Program-made: the position numbers and the translations under genes
Shown: positions 43,508 through 56,327 of the stretch, piece after piece
How the letters are laid out: each line of letters begins with the position of its first letter
Numbering within the stretch: position 1 is the first letter of the stretch
Assembly: GCF_001425175.1 (NCBI RefSeq)
Contig: NZ_LMDV01000008.1
Span: 1,225,494 to 1,289,493, forward strand
From: Nocardioides sp. Root1257
Lineage (GTDB): Bacteria > Actinomycetota > Actinomycetes > Propionibacteriales > Nocardioidaceae
Direction: 5' to 3'
DNA: 64,000 nt
Notes under the pieces: generated by a model
The model's input: only the letters and a program-made list of their open reading frames with translations
What the model was told of the DNA's origin: nothing
The model's database searches: none

Positions 43508-44760
43508 CCGGTGACGCTCTTGGGCAGCCCGGTCGGGGTGCAGAGACTCTTCGGGATGTCGTCGGTCTTGTCCTGCTTGATGTAGTCGAACATCTTCTGC
43601 GACCGCTCGGCGTCCCAGTTGACGGCCAGGTCGGAGATCGGCACGCCGCAGGTCAGGCCGCTGTCGCCGTTGACGTGGGTCAGTGCCAGCGCCCAGCGGG
43701 CGGCGCCGAAGGGTGACATCCCCTCGCCGAACCGGAACGTGTCCGGCACCGCCATCATCACGCCCCAGTAGCGGAACGGGTTGATGAAGGTCCACGGCGA
43801 GAGCACCTCGGAGCCGACCGCGGAGACGACCTCGCGCTGGTGCTTGGCACGGGTGATGTCGCCGTACCGCGGGTCCGAGTGCCGCGAGCGCGCGTAGGCG
43901 AGCGCAACGCGGCCGTCGGCCTCCTGGCAGCCCTTCTTGATGTTCAGGCCTGCGAGCCTGTCCTTCATCCGGAAGGTCGGGCAGATCTCGATGCCGCCGA
44001 CGGCGTCGACCATGCTCACGACGCCGCCGAGGCCGACCTCGGCGTACTCGTCGATCCGGATGCCGGTGTTCTGCTCGATCGTCTTCACGAGGAGCTTCGG
44101 CCCGCCGTACGCGTAGGCGGCGTTGATCTTGGTGGTGCCGTGACCGGGGACGTCGACGATCGAGTCGCGCGGGATCGACATCAGCAGGTTGGGCCCGGAG
44201 CCCGTGTGCATCAGCATGATCGTGTCGGTGCGCTGCCCGGCCGCGTTCCCGGTGGCGTACTCCTTGCGCTGCTCCTTGGTGAGCCCGGCGCGGGAGTCGC
44301 TGCCGACCATGAGGTACGTCGTGCCCGGCTGGTCGGCGGGGCGGTCGCCCTTCGGCTCGAAGTCGACCTTGTCGACCTTGTTCCAGGCGATCAGCGGCAC
44401 GGCGACCAGGTAGGCCGCCCACAGCAGGAGCAGCACCAGCACGATGCGCAGGTAGAACCGCGGTCCGCGGCGCCGGCGGGCCGGCTGGGCACCCGGGGTC
44501 GGCGCGACCGGCGGCGGCGTCGGCGGCGCCCCGGCGCGGGACGGGCCCCGGGACGGGGGCGTCGGGCCGGCGGGGTCGGGGGTCGGTCGGGCCATCGCGG
44601 GCATCATCCGGGTCTCGTCGGGCCGCGGCTCGCGCGGGGCTCCGGACTGGCCGGACTGAGGGGTGGAAGCGGGCGGGGAGTCGGCGCCGCCGCCGTACAG
44701 CCAGTGGTACTCGGGCGTGCCCTCCGCGGGTTCGCCGTCACCGCGAGGACGGTCATTCAT
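43504..44760 (-). CDS. LCP (LytR-CpsA-Psr) family cell-wall ligase
   Basis: A 418-residue membrane protein with a proline-rich cytoplasmic N-terminus (1-100), one membrane helix near 105-125, and an extracellular LCP domain. The domain starts TTYLMVGSDSRAGL and has the TDTIMLMH and SIPRDSIVDVPG phosphate-binding segments and YARSRHSDPRYGDITRAKHQ. LCP proteins transfer lipid-linked glycopolymers to peptidoglycan; in mycobacteria they attach arabinogalactan, which fits the galactan genes downstream. ATG 44760 follows a TACCGT box (44767-44772), so it is probably leaderless. A second LCP gene lies divergent 134 bases away. Confidence 0.93.
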   Translation of the reverse strand: MNDRPRGDGEPAEGTPEYHWLYGGGADSPPASTPQSGQSGAPREPRPDETRMMPAMARPTPDPAGPTPPSRGPSRAGAPPTPPPVAPTPGAQPARRRRGPRFYLRIVLVLLLLWAAYLVAVPLIAWNKVDKVDFEPKGDRPADQPGTTYLMVGSDSRAGLTKEQRKEYATGNAAGQRTDTIMLMHTGSGPNLLMSIPRDSIVDVPGHGTTKINAAYAYGGPKLLVKTIEQNTGIRIDEYAEVGLGGVVSMVDAVGGIEICPTFRMKDRLAGLNIKKGCQEADGRVALAYARSRHSDPRYGDITRAKHQREVVSAVGSEVLSPWTFINPFRYWGVMMAVPDTFRFGEGMSPFGAARWALALTHVNGDSGLTCGVPISDLAVNWDAERSQKMFDYIKQDKTDDIPKSLCTPTGLPKSVTG

Positions 44761-44894
44761 GCGGCGACGGTACCCGGTCGGTCCTGGCGTCCCCGGATCA
44801 CCCGGCGCGTCGTGTCGGATGTTGCGCCTGTGACTGGTGATACTTGCGGGGCACCGCCACTTCCCCGTACGTCGTTCTCGAGAGAGGCATCTCG

Positions 44895-46334
44895 ATGCCG
44901 CCCGCACCTTCCCCCGGGTCGCAAGCCTCGCGCTTCACCCCTGGTGAGCGCGCGGCTCGCGTACGGTTCCGCCGGGCCGTGGCCCTGATGCTGATGACGC
45001 TCGTGCTGCCCGGCTCCGCCCAGCTGGTCGCCGGCAATCGCCGGGTCGGCCTGATCGCGCTGCGGATCTGGGCGGTGCTCCTGCTGTCCGTCCTCACGGC
45101 CGCCGTCGTCGCGCTGGTCCGGCCGACGACGTACCTGGACCTGGCCTTCGACCCGGCCGCACTGCTGCTGCTCCGGCTGCTCCTGATGTCGCTCGCGGTC
45201 GCCTGGGCCTACCTCTTCATCGACGCCTGGCGGCTCGGCCAGCCGCTCACCCTGAGCATGGGGCACCGCCGTGCCGCGATCGGCGTCAACGGTGCGCTCT
45301 GCTTCTCGATCGCCGCCACGCTGCTCTTCGGCGCGCACATGGTCGGCGTCCAGCGCGACTTCGTCCTCGCCCTGGCCGGCAACGGCGCGGCCAGCGACGC
45401 CCACGACGGCCGCTACAACGTGCTCCTGCTCGGCGGCGACTCCGGCGCCGGTCGGTGGGGCCTGCGGCCCGACTCGATGACGGTCGCCAGCATCGACGAG
45501 GACACCGGCCGCACGGTCCTGATCTCGCTGCCGCGCAACATGAAGAACTTCCCCTTCGTGAAGGGGTCCGTGATGCGCGAGCAGTTCCCCGACGGCTTCG
45601 ACGCCGACTACCTCAACGGCGTGAGCACCTGGGCCGGCGACAACACCGAGCTCTTCCCGGGCTCCGACAACCCCGGCGTGGACGCCACGATCATGGCGAT
45701 CGAGGGCATCACCGGCCTCAAGATCAACTACTGGGCCATGGTCAACCTGCGCGGCTTCAGCGACCTCGTCGACGCCGTCGGCGGCGTGACGCTCAACGTG
45801 CGCCAGCCGATCCCGGTCGGCGGCCTCGGCGACGACGTCACCGGCTACATCCAGCCCGGCGTCCGCAAGCTCGACGGCCACGACACCCTGTGGTTCTCCC
45901 GGGCCCGCGACGACTCGGACGACTACTCGCGGATGGCCCGGCAGAAGTGCGTGATGGGCGCGATGCTCCAGCAGATCAGCCCGCAGACCGCCGTACGCAA
46001 CTTCGCGGACATCGCCGACGCCAGCTCCTCGATGGTCTCCACCGACATCCCGGCCAGCGAGTTCTCCGAGTTCGTGCAGCTCGCCCTCAAGGCCCGCAGC
46101 CAGAAGATCTCGACGCTTTCCCTGGTGCCGCCGATGATCAACACGGCCGACCCGGACATCCACCTGATCCGCACCAAGGTCGCCCAGGCGATCGACCGTG
46201 CCGAGGGCAAGGCGCCGGCATCGTCCGGCAAGCGCAAGAAGGCGACGACCGAGACCGTCACCGGCGGCTCGCTCGGCTCGCTGAGCACGGGGTACGCCGC
46301 GAACGACGCGGACGATCTCGGCGCCGCCTGCTAG
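44895..46334 (+). CDS. LCP family protein with multi-helix membrane domain
   Basis: A 479-residue protein. The N-terminal part has about four membrane helices (about 30-170), unlike the single-helix partner. The LCP domain starts YNVLLLGGDSGAG and carries DSMTVASID, SLPRNMKNFPF, a WFSRARDDSDDYSRMARQ segment and a lysine- and serine-rich tail. It is probably a second ligase attaching a different polymer or the same galactan. GAGAGG lies 8 bases before ATG 44895. A hairpin at 46334 closes the transcript. Confidence 0.92.
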   Translation: MPPAPSPGSQASRFTPGERAARVRFRRAVALMLMTLVLPGSAQLVAGNRRVGLIALRIWAVLLLSVLTAAVVALVRPTTYLDLAFDPAALLLLRLLLMSLAVAWAYLFIDAWRLGQPLTLSMGHRRAAIGVNGALCFSIAATLLFGAHMVGVQRDFVLALAGNGAASDAHDGRYNVLLLGGDSGAGRWGLRPDSMTVASIDEDTGRTVLISLPRNMKNFPFVKGSVMREQFPDGFDADYLNGVSTWAGDNTELFPGSDNPGVDATIMAIEGITGLKINYWAMVNLRGFSDLVDAVGGVTLNVRQPIPVGGLGDDVTGYIQPGVRKLDGHDTLWFSRARDDSDDYSRMARQKCVMGAMLQQISPQTAVRNFADIADASSSMVSTDIPASEFSEFVQLALKARSQKISTLSLVPPMINTADPDIHLIRTKVAQAIDRAEGKAPASSGKRKKATTETVTGGSLGSLSTGYAANDADDLGAAC

Positions 46335-46358
46335 GTGGTCTCGAGCCTCGAAACCACC
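46334..46358. terminator. Hairpin GGTGGT...ACCACC after the LCP gene
   Basis: GGTGGT pairs with ACCACC, and inside them TCGAG faces CTCGA. It starts at the last base of the LCP stop. The GGTTTCGAGGC core is shared with 1701-1721. A terminator role is likely. Confidence 0.55.
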
Positions 46359-46376
46359 CTTCGCCGACTGACTCTC

Positions 46377-46382
46377 TAGGGT
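46377..46382 (+). promoter_or_regulatory. TAGGGT -10 box of the galactan operon
   Basis: TAGGGT ends 7 bases before GTG 46390. It overlaps the upstream GTG at 46381, which argues for 46390 as the true start. Confidence 0.5.
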
Positions 46383-46389
46383 GTACGCC

Positions 46390-47304
46390 GTGCCCCAGGA
46401 GACCCCCCGAGTGATCGCCGTCGTGGTCACGTTCAACCGCCTGGGCCTGCTGCGCACGCTCGTCGACCGGCTCGAGCAGGTGCCCGAGCTGGCCGAGGTC
46501 CTCGTCGTCGACAACGCCTCGACGGACGGCACGGGGGAGTGGCTCGCCGCTCGCGACGGTGTCCTCGGCCGCACGCTCGCCGAGAACGGCGGCGGGGCCA
46601 GGGGCTTCCACGACGGGCTGGAGTGGGCCCTCGAGCGCGGCGCCGACCTCGTCTGGCTGATGGACGACGACGGCCTGCCCGACCCCGGCTGCCTCGCGCG
46701 GCTCCTCGAGGAGGGCGACCTCGACTTCTGGGGGCCGCTGGTCGTCGACGAGGCCGCGCCGGACCGCCTGGTGTTCCCGATCCGGCTCCCCGGCGGCACC
46801 CGCGTCGTGCACGAGCTGGCCGACGTCGAGCGCGCCGCGACGGCCGGCCGGATCGACGGCATCGTGATCCCGTTCAACGGGGTGCTCGTCACCCGTGAGC
46901 TGGTCGAGCGGATCGGACTTCCCCGCGCGGAGTACTTCATCTGGGGCGACGACCACGAGTACCGGCTGCGCGCCGAGGCCGCCGGCGCCCGGATCGCCAC
47001 CGTGGTCGACGCGCAGGTGCGCCACCCCGCGGTCGGCAGCCTCGGGACGCCGATGATGTTCGGGCGCACGACGTACAACCACAGCCCGAGCGACCTCAAG
47101 CACTACTGCATGGCGCGCAACAACCTGCTCAACCTGCGCGAGTACAAGGGGTGGCCGCACGCGCTCGCGTTCGTCGCGAAGACGGTCTGGTTCTACACGT
47201 TCACCCGGCCGAGCCCGCGTCGGCTCGGCATCAGCCTCCGCGCGATGTACGACGGCCTGCGCGGCGACTTCACCGGCCACCGGAGGTACCTGACCCGTGG
47301 GTGA
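46390..47304 (+). CDS. Family 2 glycosyltransferase (GlfT-like), first
   Basis: A 304-residue cytoplasmic GT-A enzyme: VVVTFNRLGLL at the start, VVDNASTDGT for nucleotide binding, the metal site LMDDDG near residue 93, and WGDDHEYRLRAEAAG in the acceptor region. Length and motifs are close to the galactofuranosyltransferase GlfT1 and rhamnosyl/galactosyl starters. It is the first gene of the galactan run and may add an early sugar to the lipid carrier. GTG 46390 is selected over 46381 because the latter lies in the -10 box. Confidence 0.9.
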   Translation: MPQETPRVIAVVVTFNRLGLLRTLVDRLEQVPELAEVLVVDNASTDGTGEWLAARDGVLGRTLAENGGGARGFHDGLEWALERGADLVWLMDDDGLPDPGCLARLLEEGDLDFWGPLVVDEAAPDRLVFPIRLPGGTRVVHELADVERAATAGRIDGIVIPFNGVLVTRELVERIGLPRAEYFIWGDDHEYRLRAEAAGARIATVVDAQVRHPAVGSLGTPMMFGRTTYNHSPSDLKHYCMARNNLLNLREYKGWPHALAFVAKTVWFYTFTRPSPRRLGISLRAMYDGLRGDFTGHRRYLTRG

Positions 47305-48205
47305 TCGTGTCGAGACCGTCGCCGTCGTGGTGGTGACCTACAACCGCGCCGACCTGCTGGAGCGGATGCTCGTCGGGCTGGCCGCCCTCGACCGGCTGCC
47401 GGACGCGGTCCTGGTGGTCGACAACGCGAGCACCGACCACACGCCGGCCGTGCTCGCGACGGCGACCAACCCCGGCCTCCAGGTGATCCGCAGCGAGGAC
47501 AACCTCGGTGGCGCCGGCGGCTTCCACCTGGGGGTGCGGACGGCGTACGAGCAGGGCTTCGACCGGATCTGGCTGATGGACGACGACGTGATCCCCGCGC
47601 CGGGCTGCCTGACGGAGCTGATGGCACGCGACGAGGACTGCCTGATGGCGGTCCGCGAGGACCTTGCCGGCCACCTGATCGAGAAGGCCGCGACCCGCTT
47701 CGACCTGCGCAACCCCCTGGCGATCCACCCCAAGCGGAGCCTGGTCGAGACCGACTACGGGAGCCGCGGCGCGATGCCGGCGCTGGTGGCCCTCGAGAAC
47801 GTCGCCTTCGAGGGGTTCATGGTCCGCCGCACCGTCGTGGACGCGATCGGGCTGCCCGACCCGTCGTACTTCATCTTCTACGACGACGTCGACTACGCCG
47901 TGCGCGCTCGGCGGGCCGGCTTCAGGATCTGGGCGGTCCGTGACGCCGTGCTCGTGCGCCAGCTCGACTTCAGCCAGCAGCACGACCTGAGCGGCTGGAA
48001 GGGCTACTACATGTACCGCAACCTGTTCGTCGTGCACCTGCGGTACGGCGAGAACGCGCTGGTGCGCCTCAAGCCCTGGCTCATCACCGCGGTGGTCGTG
48101 CTGCTCAGCCCGGTCCGGGGCGGACGGGCCGAGGCGGGCAATGTGATCCGGGCCATGCGCGACGCGCGGGGAATGCGTGCCGTACCCACCAGATCCGTAG
48201 ACTGA
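47297..48205 (+). CDS. Family 2 glycosyltransferase (GlfT1-like), second
   Basis: A 302-residue enzyme with VVVTYNRADLLERML, VVDNASTDHT, DNLGGAGGFHLG and the metal motif LMDDDV; YDDVDYAVRARRAGF is the acceptor-side motif typical of GlfT1 (Rv3782-like). It probably transfers the first galactofuranose units to the lipid-linked primer before GlfT2. GTG 47297 overlaps the previous gene by 8 bases. Confidence 0.88.
   Translation: MGDRVETVAVVVVTYNRADLLERMLVGLAALDRLPDAVLVVDNASTDHTPAVLATATNPGLQVIRSEDNLGGAGGFHLGVRTAYEQGFDRIWLMDDDVIPAPGCLTELMARDEDCLMAVREDLAGHLIEKAATRFDLRNPLAIHPKRSLVETDYGSRGAMPALVALENVAFEGFMVRRTVVDAIGLPDPSYFIFYDDVDYAVRARRAGFRIWAVRDAVLVRQLDFSQQHDLSGWKGYYMYRNLFVVHLRYGENALVRLKPWLITAVVVLLSPVRGGRAEAGNVIRAMRDARGMRAVPTRSVD
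48198..48203 (+). promoter_or_regulatory. TAGACT -10 box before glf
   Basis: TAGACT ends 8 bases before GTG 48212 and overlaps the previous stop, giving a possible internal leaderless promoter. Confidence 0.4.
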
Positions 48206-51433
<3,228 letters not shown>

Positions 51434-51441
<8 letters not shown>

Positions 51442-52348
51442 CGTCACCGAGCCGGAGGTCGACACCTCCCCACGCCCGCTGCGGACGGTCGACGCGCCGC
51501 TGGCGTCGCCGGCCGCGACCGCGGGCCTCCTCGAGGTCTTCCGGCGCCGCTACCTGCTGCGGCTGCTGGTGCGCCGCGAGATCTCGGCGCGCTACCAGGG
51601 CTCGTTCCTCGGCCTGCTGTGGTCCTACATCAACCCGCTGAGCCAGTTCTTCATCTACTACGTCGTGATGGGGGTCCTGTTCGGGCTCCACAAGGACGTG
51701 GAGAACTTCGCCATCCACATGTTCTGCGGGATCATCATCGTCCACTTCTTCAACGAGACCTTCAACGCCGGGACGCGCTCCATCGTGCGCAACAAGGCGC
51801 TCGTGCAGAAGATGGCGATGCCGCGCGAGATGTTCCCGGTCGCCTCGATGCTGGTCTCGGGCTACCACGTGGTCCCGCAGCTGGTGATCATGATGATCGT
51901 CTGCGTCCTCCTGGGCTGGATGCCGACCCTGGCCGGGGTCGTGGCCCTGGTCACCGCGCTGGTCATCATCGCGACCGTCGGCACGGCGATGGCGCTGCTC
52001 TTCAGCGCCGCCAACGTGTTCTTCCGCGACGTCGGCAACGTCGCCGCGATCCTGACGAACTTCGTGCGCTTCGGCGTGCCGATGATCTACCCGTACACGA
52101 TGGTCGAGGACAAGTTCGGCCAGTTCGCGCAGTTCTACCTCTTCAACCCGATCGCCGACGCCGTGCTGCTCTTCCAGAAGGCCTTCTGGGTCGGCACCAC
52201 CGACCACCCGGCCGCGACCGAGGCCGCCCACCTCCCGGCCAACCTGTGGGCCTTCTCCGGCCTCGCGGTGGTCGTGGGGGTGATCCTGCTGGTGATCGGC
52301 CAGATGGTCTTCTCGCGACTCGAGAACAAGATCCCGGAGCGCCTCTGA
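51434..52348 (+). CDS. wzm: ABC-2 type galactan exporter permease (Wzm)
   Basis: A 304-residue permease with six membrane segments, an amphipathic interface segment FRRRYLLRLLVRREISARYQGS before helix 1, and the ABC2 motif LLWSYINPLSQFFIYY. It pairs with Wzt to flip lipid-linked galactan across the membrane, as Rv3783 does in mycobacteria. Overlaps of 8 bases upstream and 1 base downstream show tight coupling. Confidence 0.94.
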
Positions 52349-53136
52349 TGAGCGGCACCGAGTCCATCGTCGTCGACCACGCGACGAAGACGTTCACGCT
52401 GCGCTACCACCGCACGTTCAAGCAGATGACGGTCGCGGCGCTGCGCCGCCAGGACATCAGCGACACCTTCCGGGCCGTCGACGACGTCTCCTTCACGATC
52501 GAGCAGGGCGAGTCGGTCGGCCTGATGGGGCTCAACGGCTCCGGCAAGAGCACCCTGCTCAAGCTGATCAACGGCGTGATGCGGCCCGAGGGCGGCAGTG
52601 TGCAGACGCGGGGCCGGATCGCCGGCCTGATCGCGACCGGCGCCGGCTTCCACCCACAGCTGACGGGCCGCGAGAACATCTACCTCAACGCGGCGGTCCT
52701 CGGCATGAGCGAGGCCGAGACGAAGCGGAAGTTCGACGACATCGCCGACTTCGCCGAGCTCGGGAAGTTCCTCGACTCGCCGGTCGGCCACTACTCGTCG
52801 GGCATGAGCTCGCGGCTCGGCTTCTCGGTCGCCATCCACGTCGACTCCGACATCTTCCTCGCCGACGAGGTGCTGGCAGTGGGGGACAAGCCGTTCAAGC
52901 AGAAGTGCCTGCAGAAGATGCAGGAGATCCGCGACGGTGGTCGCACCCTCGTCTACGTCAGCCACGCGGCCGGCTCGGTCCGCCGCATGTGCGACCGGGT
53001 CATCGTCCTCGAGCAGGGGAAGGTCGGCTTCGACGGCGACGTCATCGAGGGGATCAAGTACCTGCGGTACGACTCCGGCGACGAGACCCAGGAAGAGCTC
53101 GAGACCGAGGACAGCGACCTCGGGGCCGATATCTAG
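52348..53136 (+). CDS. wzt: ABC exporter ATPase (Wzt)
   Basis: A 262-residue ATPase. Walker A is GLNGSGKST at 61-69, the signature is YSSGMSSRLGFSV and Walker B is DIFLADEVLAVGD, with the H-loop in VSHAAGSV. It lacks the C-terminal carbohydrate-binding domain of O-antigen Wzt proteins, as does the mycobacterial galactan transporter Rv3781. It is the last gene of the galactan run; two hairpins follow. Confidence 0.95.
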   Translation: MSGTESIVVDHATKTFTLRYHRTFKQMTVAALRRQDISDTFRAVDDVSFTIEQGESVGLMGLNGSGKSTLLKLINGVMRPEGGSVQTRGRIAGLIATGAGFHPQLTGRENIYLNAAVLGMSEAETKRKFDDIADFAELGKFLDSPVGHYSSGMSSRLGFSVAIHVDSDIFLADEVLAVGDKPFKQKCLQKMQEIRDGGRTLVYVSHAAGSVRRMCDRVIVLEQGKVGFDGDVIEGIKYLRYDSGDETQEELETEDSDLGADI

Positions 53137-53201
53137 GGTCCGGGCTCGTCCCTGCTTCTCGCCTCACCGGGTCTCGAGACGCCGGTTGCGACCTCGTTCC
53201 T

Positions 53202-53261
53202 CGGTCGCGCGGCTCCGCGACCGGTGCCGCTGGGTCCTGCCCTTCGCACGCTCAGGGCAGG
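53202..53261. repeat. Two REP-like hairpins after wzt
   Basis: CGGTCGCG/CGCGACCG (53202-53223) and CCTGCCCT/AGGGCAGG (53236-53261, 10-base loop) lie in a 291-base gap. They look like dispersed palindromes and may end the galactan transcript. The remaining AT-richer part, 53262-53427, holds TTGACA at 53291 and three GTGAA-type words and is presumably the promoter of the amidase gene. Confidence 0.6.
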
Positions 53262-53427
53262 GCGGCTGCAAACTACACGCGTGAAGTTTCTTGACAAATC
53301 TTGAGAACGTCGGCGTGTCGAGTGGAAATTACAGTCTTGTAGTTACTCACGAAACCTTCCGTGGCTCCTGTGACGCGTGTGAAAGTTGCTACCCGTGTGA
53401 ACTTCCCCCGCACTGGAGCAACCACTC

Positions 53428-56289
53428 ATGCCACCCAGCAAGATCCGCTTCGTCACGGCCTGCCAGCAGCTGCTGGCGCTCGGTCTCGTGATCGCTGTGC
53501 TCACCCCTGCCGCGAGCGTCGTCAGCCTCGACGTCGTGCACGACCGGCCCGGGGAGACCACCGCCACGGCGGACGCGGCCAGCGGCCTGGCGGCCGACCT
53601 GAGCGCCTACGTCCGCGAGTCCGCGCGCTCCTCGACCGTGCCGGACGAGGTGGTGGACCCGACGGTGACGGAGTACGCACTGACGCCGGCCGCCAGCACG
53701 ACGGGCACGCCGCGCCTGGCGCGCACGAAGGCCGACCTGGTGGCCGCCCAGAGCAGCGTCACCAGCGTCGCCGAGCCCGTCGAGGGGTACGGCGCCGTGG
53801 GCGTGACCTGGGCGCACGGGACGAAGATCGCGGAGGGCGACATCGCCCTCAAGGTCCGCACCCGCACCGGCTCGGCATGGTCGGCGTGGATGGACCTCGA
53901 CTACGACGCGGACCACGGCCCGGACCCCGGCACCGCGGAGGCACGGCACGCACGCCCCGGCACCGACGCCCTCCTGGTCGGCGACGTCGACGACGTGCAG
54001 GTGAAGGTCAACACTCCGGACGGCACCCTGCCGCCCGGCCTGCGTCTCGCGGTCGTCGACCCCGGCGAGGCGGACACGACCGCCGTCGAGCACCCCGCCC
54101 TGGACACGAACACCGCCGCGCCGACGACGTCCACCGACTCCACCGGCACCGCGTCCCTGGACACCGACCCCGGTGCGGGCGACGCCGGCAGCGACAAGAT
54201 CGCCCTCCAGGCCGCGACCTTCACGCCCAAGCCGCAGATCTACTCGCGCGCCCAGTGGGGGGCCGACGAGAACATGCGGGACAAGAGCTCGCTGCGCTAC
54301 TTCGAGGTGCACGCCGGCTTCGTGCACCACACGGTCAACGCCAACGACTACACGCGTGACGAGGTGCCCGGGATCATCCGCAGCATCTACGCGTACCACA
54401 CCAAGAGCCGCGGCTGGTCCGACATCGGCTACAACTTCCTCGTCGACCGGTTCGGCCGGATCTGGGAGGGCCGGTACGGCGGCATCGACCGTCCGGTGGT
54501 CGGAGCGCACACGCTCAACTACAACGACTACTCCTTCGCGATGTCGGCGATCGGCAACTACGACATCAAGCAGCCGTCGAGCGCGATGGTGGAGGCGTAC
54601 GGCGCCCTCTTCGCCTGGAAGCTCTCGCTGCACGGCGTGAACGCGGCGTCCACCAGCCAGCAGGTCGGGTCGAAGGTCTTCCAGGCGATCAACGGTCACC
54701 GCGACGCGGCCTCGACCGCCTGTCCCGGCCGCTACCTCTACGCCCGGATCCCCGACATCCGCCGGCTTGCCGCCGAGGCGCAGCGCGGGTGGGCCGGCCG
54801 CGAGCTGGAGTCCGACCTCGCATCGACCCCGCACCCCGACATCGTGGCGCGGCGCGCCAGCGACGGTCAGGTCTTCGTGATCCCGACGGGCGGGCTGACG
54901 GCGTTCGCCGGCCCGGTGACCGCCGCGACCGGCCTGACGGGCACCGACCGCACTGTCGTGTCGCCAGACCTCACCGGCGACGGCATCGCGGACCTTGTCG
55001 TCATGAGAAACAACGTGGCGAGGGTGCGGCCGGGCACCGCCGCCGGCACCTTCGGCGCCGCGACGACCCAGATCGGGCGGCTCGCGGGCCACGACCTGAT
55101 CAGCGCCGTCGGCGACGTGAACGGCGACGGTCGCAACGACCTGGTCGCCCGGGTGCCCTCGACCGGCCGCCTCGACGTCCTGCTGAGGCGCGCGAGCGGC
55201 ACGTACGCCGTACGCCGGATCGCCTCGTCCGGGGCGAGCTACAACCAGCTCACGAGCATCGGCGACGTGACCGGCGACGGACGCATGGACCTGATCGCCC
55301 GCGACACCTCCGGCCGCCCGTGGCTGCTCGCGGGGACCGGCGGCGGCAGGTTCGCGGCGCCGCGGGGGATGACCGGCTCCTGGAAGTCGTTCGCGTCGTT
55401 CAACGGCACCGGCGACTTCACCGGCGACGGGACCCCCGACCTCTTCGTGCGCAAGCGCGACGGGAAGGGCTACGTCTACCCGTCACGCGGCAACGGCACG
55501 TTCTCCCACGCGCTGGGTCCGGTGGCTGCGAACGGACAGGTCATCGGCGTCGGCCAGCTGGTTCGCGACGCCACCCCCGACGTGCTGATCCGCTCGGGGT
55601 CGACCGTGTCCGTCCTCCCCAACTCCGGGGGCACCGAGGTCCGGACGCCGATCGCGACCGGGGTCAAGATCCCCGCCGCGAACGCGCTCTTCAACGCCGG
55701 CGACTGGGACCGCGACGGCCACGGGGACATCATCGTGGGCAACGCACAGGGCGTGCTCGCGCTGCGCCGCGGCGACGGCACCGGTCACTTCGGCGCCCCG
55801 GTCGTCATCGGCACCGGCTTCTCCTCGGTGAAGCTGCTGGCCGCGGTCGGCGACATGACCGGGGACGGCTGGCCGGACCTGATGGGCCAGCCCGTCGGCG
55901 GAGCGATCCGGATATACCCGGGCAACGGCCTCTCCGGGCTGCGGCCCAGCTACGTCGCGCACGGCGCGATCAAGGCGACCGCCCAGGTGCCGGTCGGCCG
56001 GTGGAACTCCGACGGCGCCCCGGACTCGCTGTTCCGCAAGGGCGCGAAGACCTACCTGTTCCCGGGCAACGGCCCCGGTGGCCTGACCGGCGCCCGGGCG
56101 ATCAGCGTCAACCTGACGCCGTACGACTGGGTGATCGGGATCAGCGACATCGGGCTGACCGGGCACGCGGACCTGGTCGTGCGCCAGCGCTCGACCGGGG
56201 CGCTCTACCTGCTCCCGGGCTCGGCCACGGGCTTCGGCAAGCCGCGCTTCCTGGCGGCGGGCATGGGGGTGTTCGACCTGGCGGGCTGA
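53428..56289 (+). CDS. Secreted PGRP-type N-acetylmuramoyl-L-alanine amidase with FG-GAP/VCBS propeller
   Basis: A 953-residue exported protein. A signal peptide covers about 1-30. An N-terminal sandwich-like domain (to about 270) precedes the amidase_2/PGRP domain at about 270-450. Zinc ligands fit H300 (in FVHHTV), H424 (in NGHRD) and C432 (in STACPG). From about 470 to the end are seven or so FG-GAP-type repeats rich in GDVNGDG and GDMTGDG calcium-binding loops, predicting a beta-propeller. It cleaves the amide between muramic acid and stem peptide. Its place after the galactan operon suggests wall maturation. Confidence 0.92.
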   Translation: MPPSKIRFVTACQQLLALGLVIAVLTPAASVVSLDVVHDRPGETTATADAASGLAADLSAYVRESARSSTVPDEVVDPTVTEYALTPAASTTGTPRLARTKADLVAAQSSVTSVAEPVEGYGAVGVTWAHGTKIAEGDIALKVRTRTGSAWSAWMDLDYDADHGPDPGTAEARHARPGTDALLVGDVDDVQVKVNTPDGTLPPGLRLAVVDPGEADTTAVEHPALDTNTAAPTTSTDSTGTASLDTDPGAGDAGSDKIALQAATFTPKPQIYSRAQWGADENMRDKSSLRYFEVHAGFVHHTVNANDYTRDEVPGIIRSIYAYHTKSRGWSDIGYNFLVDRFGRIWEGRYGGIDRPVVGAHTLNYNDYSFAMSAIGNYDIKQPSSAMVEAYGALFAWKLSLHGVNAASTSQQVGSKVFQAINGHRDAASTACPGRYLYARIPDIRRLAAEAQRGWAGRELESDLASTPHPDIVARRASDGQVFVIPTGGLTAFAGPVTAATGLTGTDRTVVSPDLTGDGIADLVVMRNNVARVRPGTAAGTFGAATTQIGRLAGHDLISAVGDVNGDGRNDLVARVPSTGRLDVLLRRASGTYAVRRIASSGASYNQLTSIGDVTGDGRMDLIARDTSGRPWLLAGTGGGRFAAPRGMTGSWKSFASFNGTGDFTGDGTPDLFVRKRDGKGYVYPSRGNGTFSHALGPVAANGQVIGVGQLVRDATPDVLIRSGSTVSVLPNSGGTEVRTPIATGVKIPAANALFNAGDWDRDGHGDIIVGNAQGVLALRRGDGTGHFGAPVVIGTGFSSVKLLAAVGDMTGDGWPDLMGQPVGGAIRIYPGNGLSGLRPSYVAHGAIKATAQVPVGRWNSDGAPDSLFRKGAKTYLFPGNGPGGLTGARAISVNLTPYDWVIGISDIGLTGHADLVVRQRSTGALYLLPGSATGFGKPRFLAAGMGVFDLAG

Positions 56290-56327
56290 TCCCGCTCGAG
56301 CCCGAGAAAACGTGGTGCTGCTCGCCC

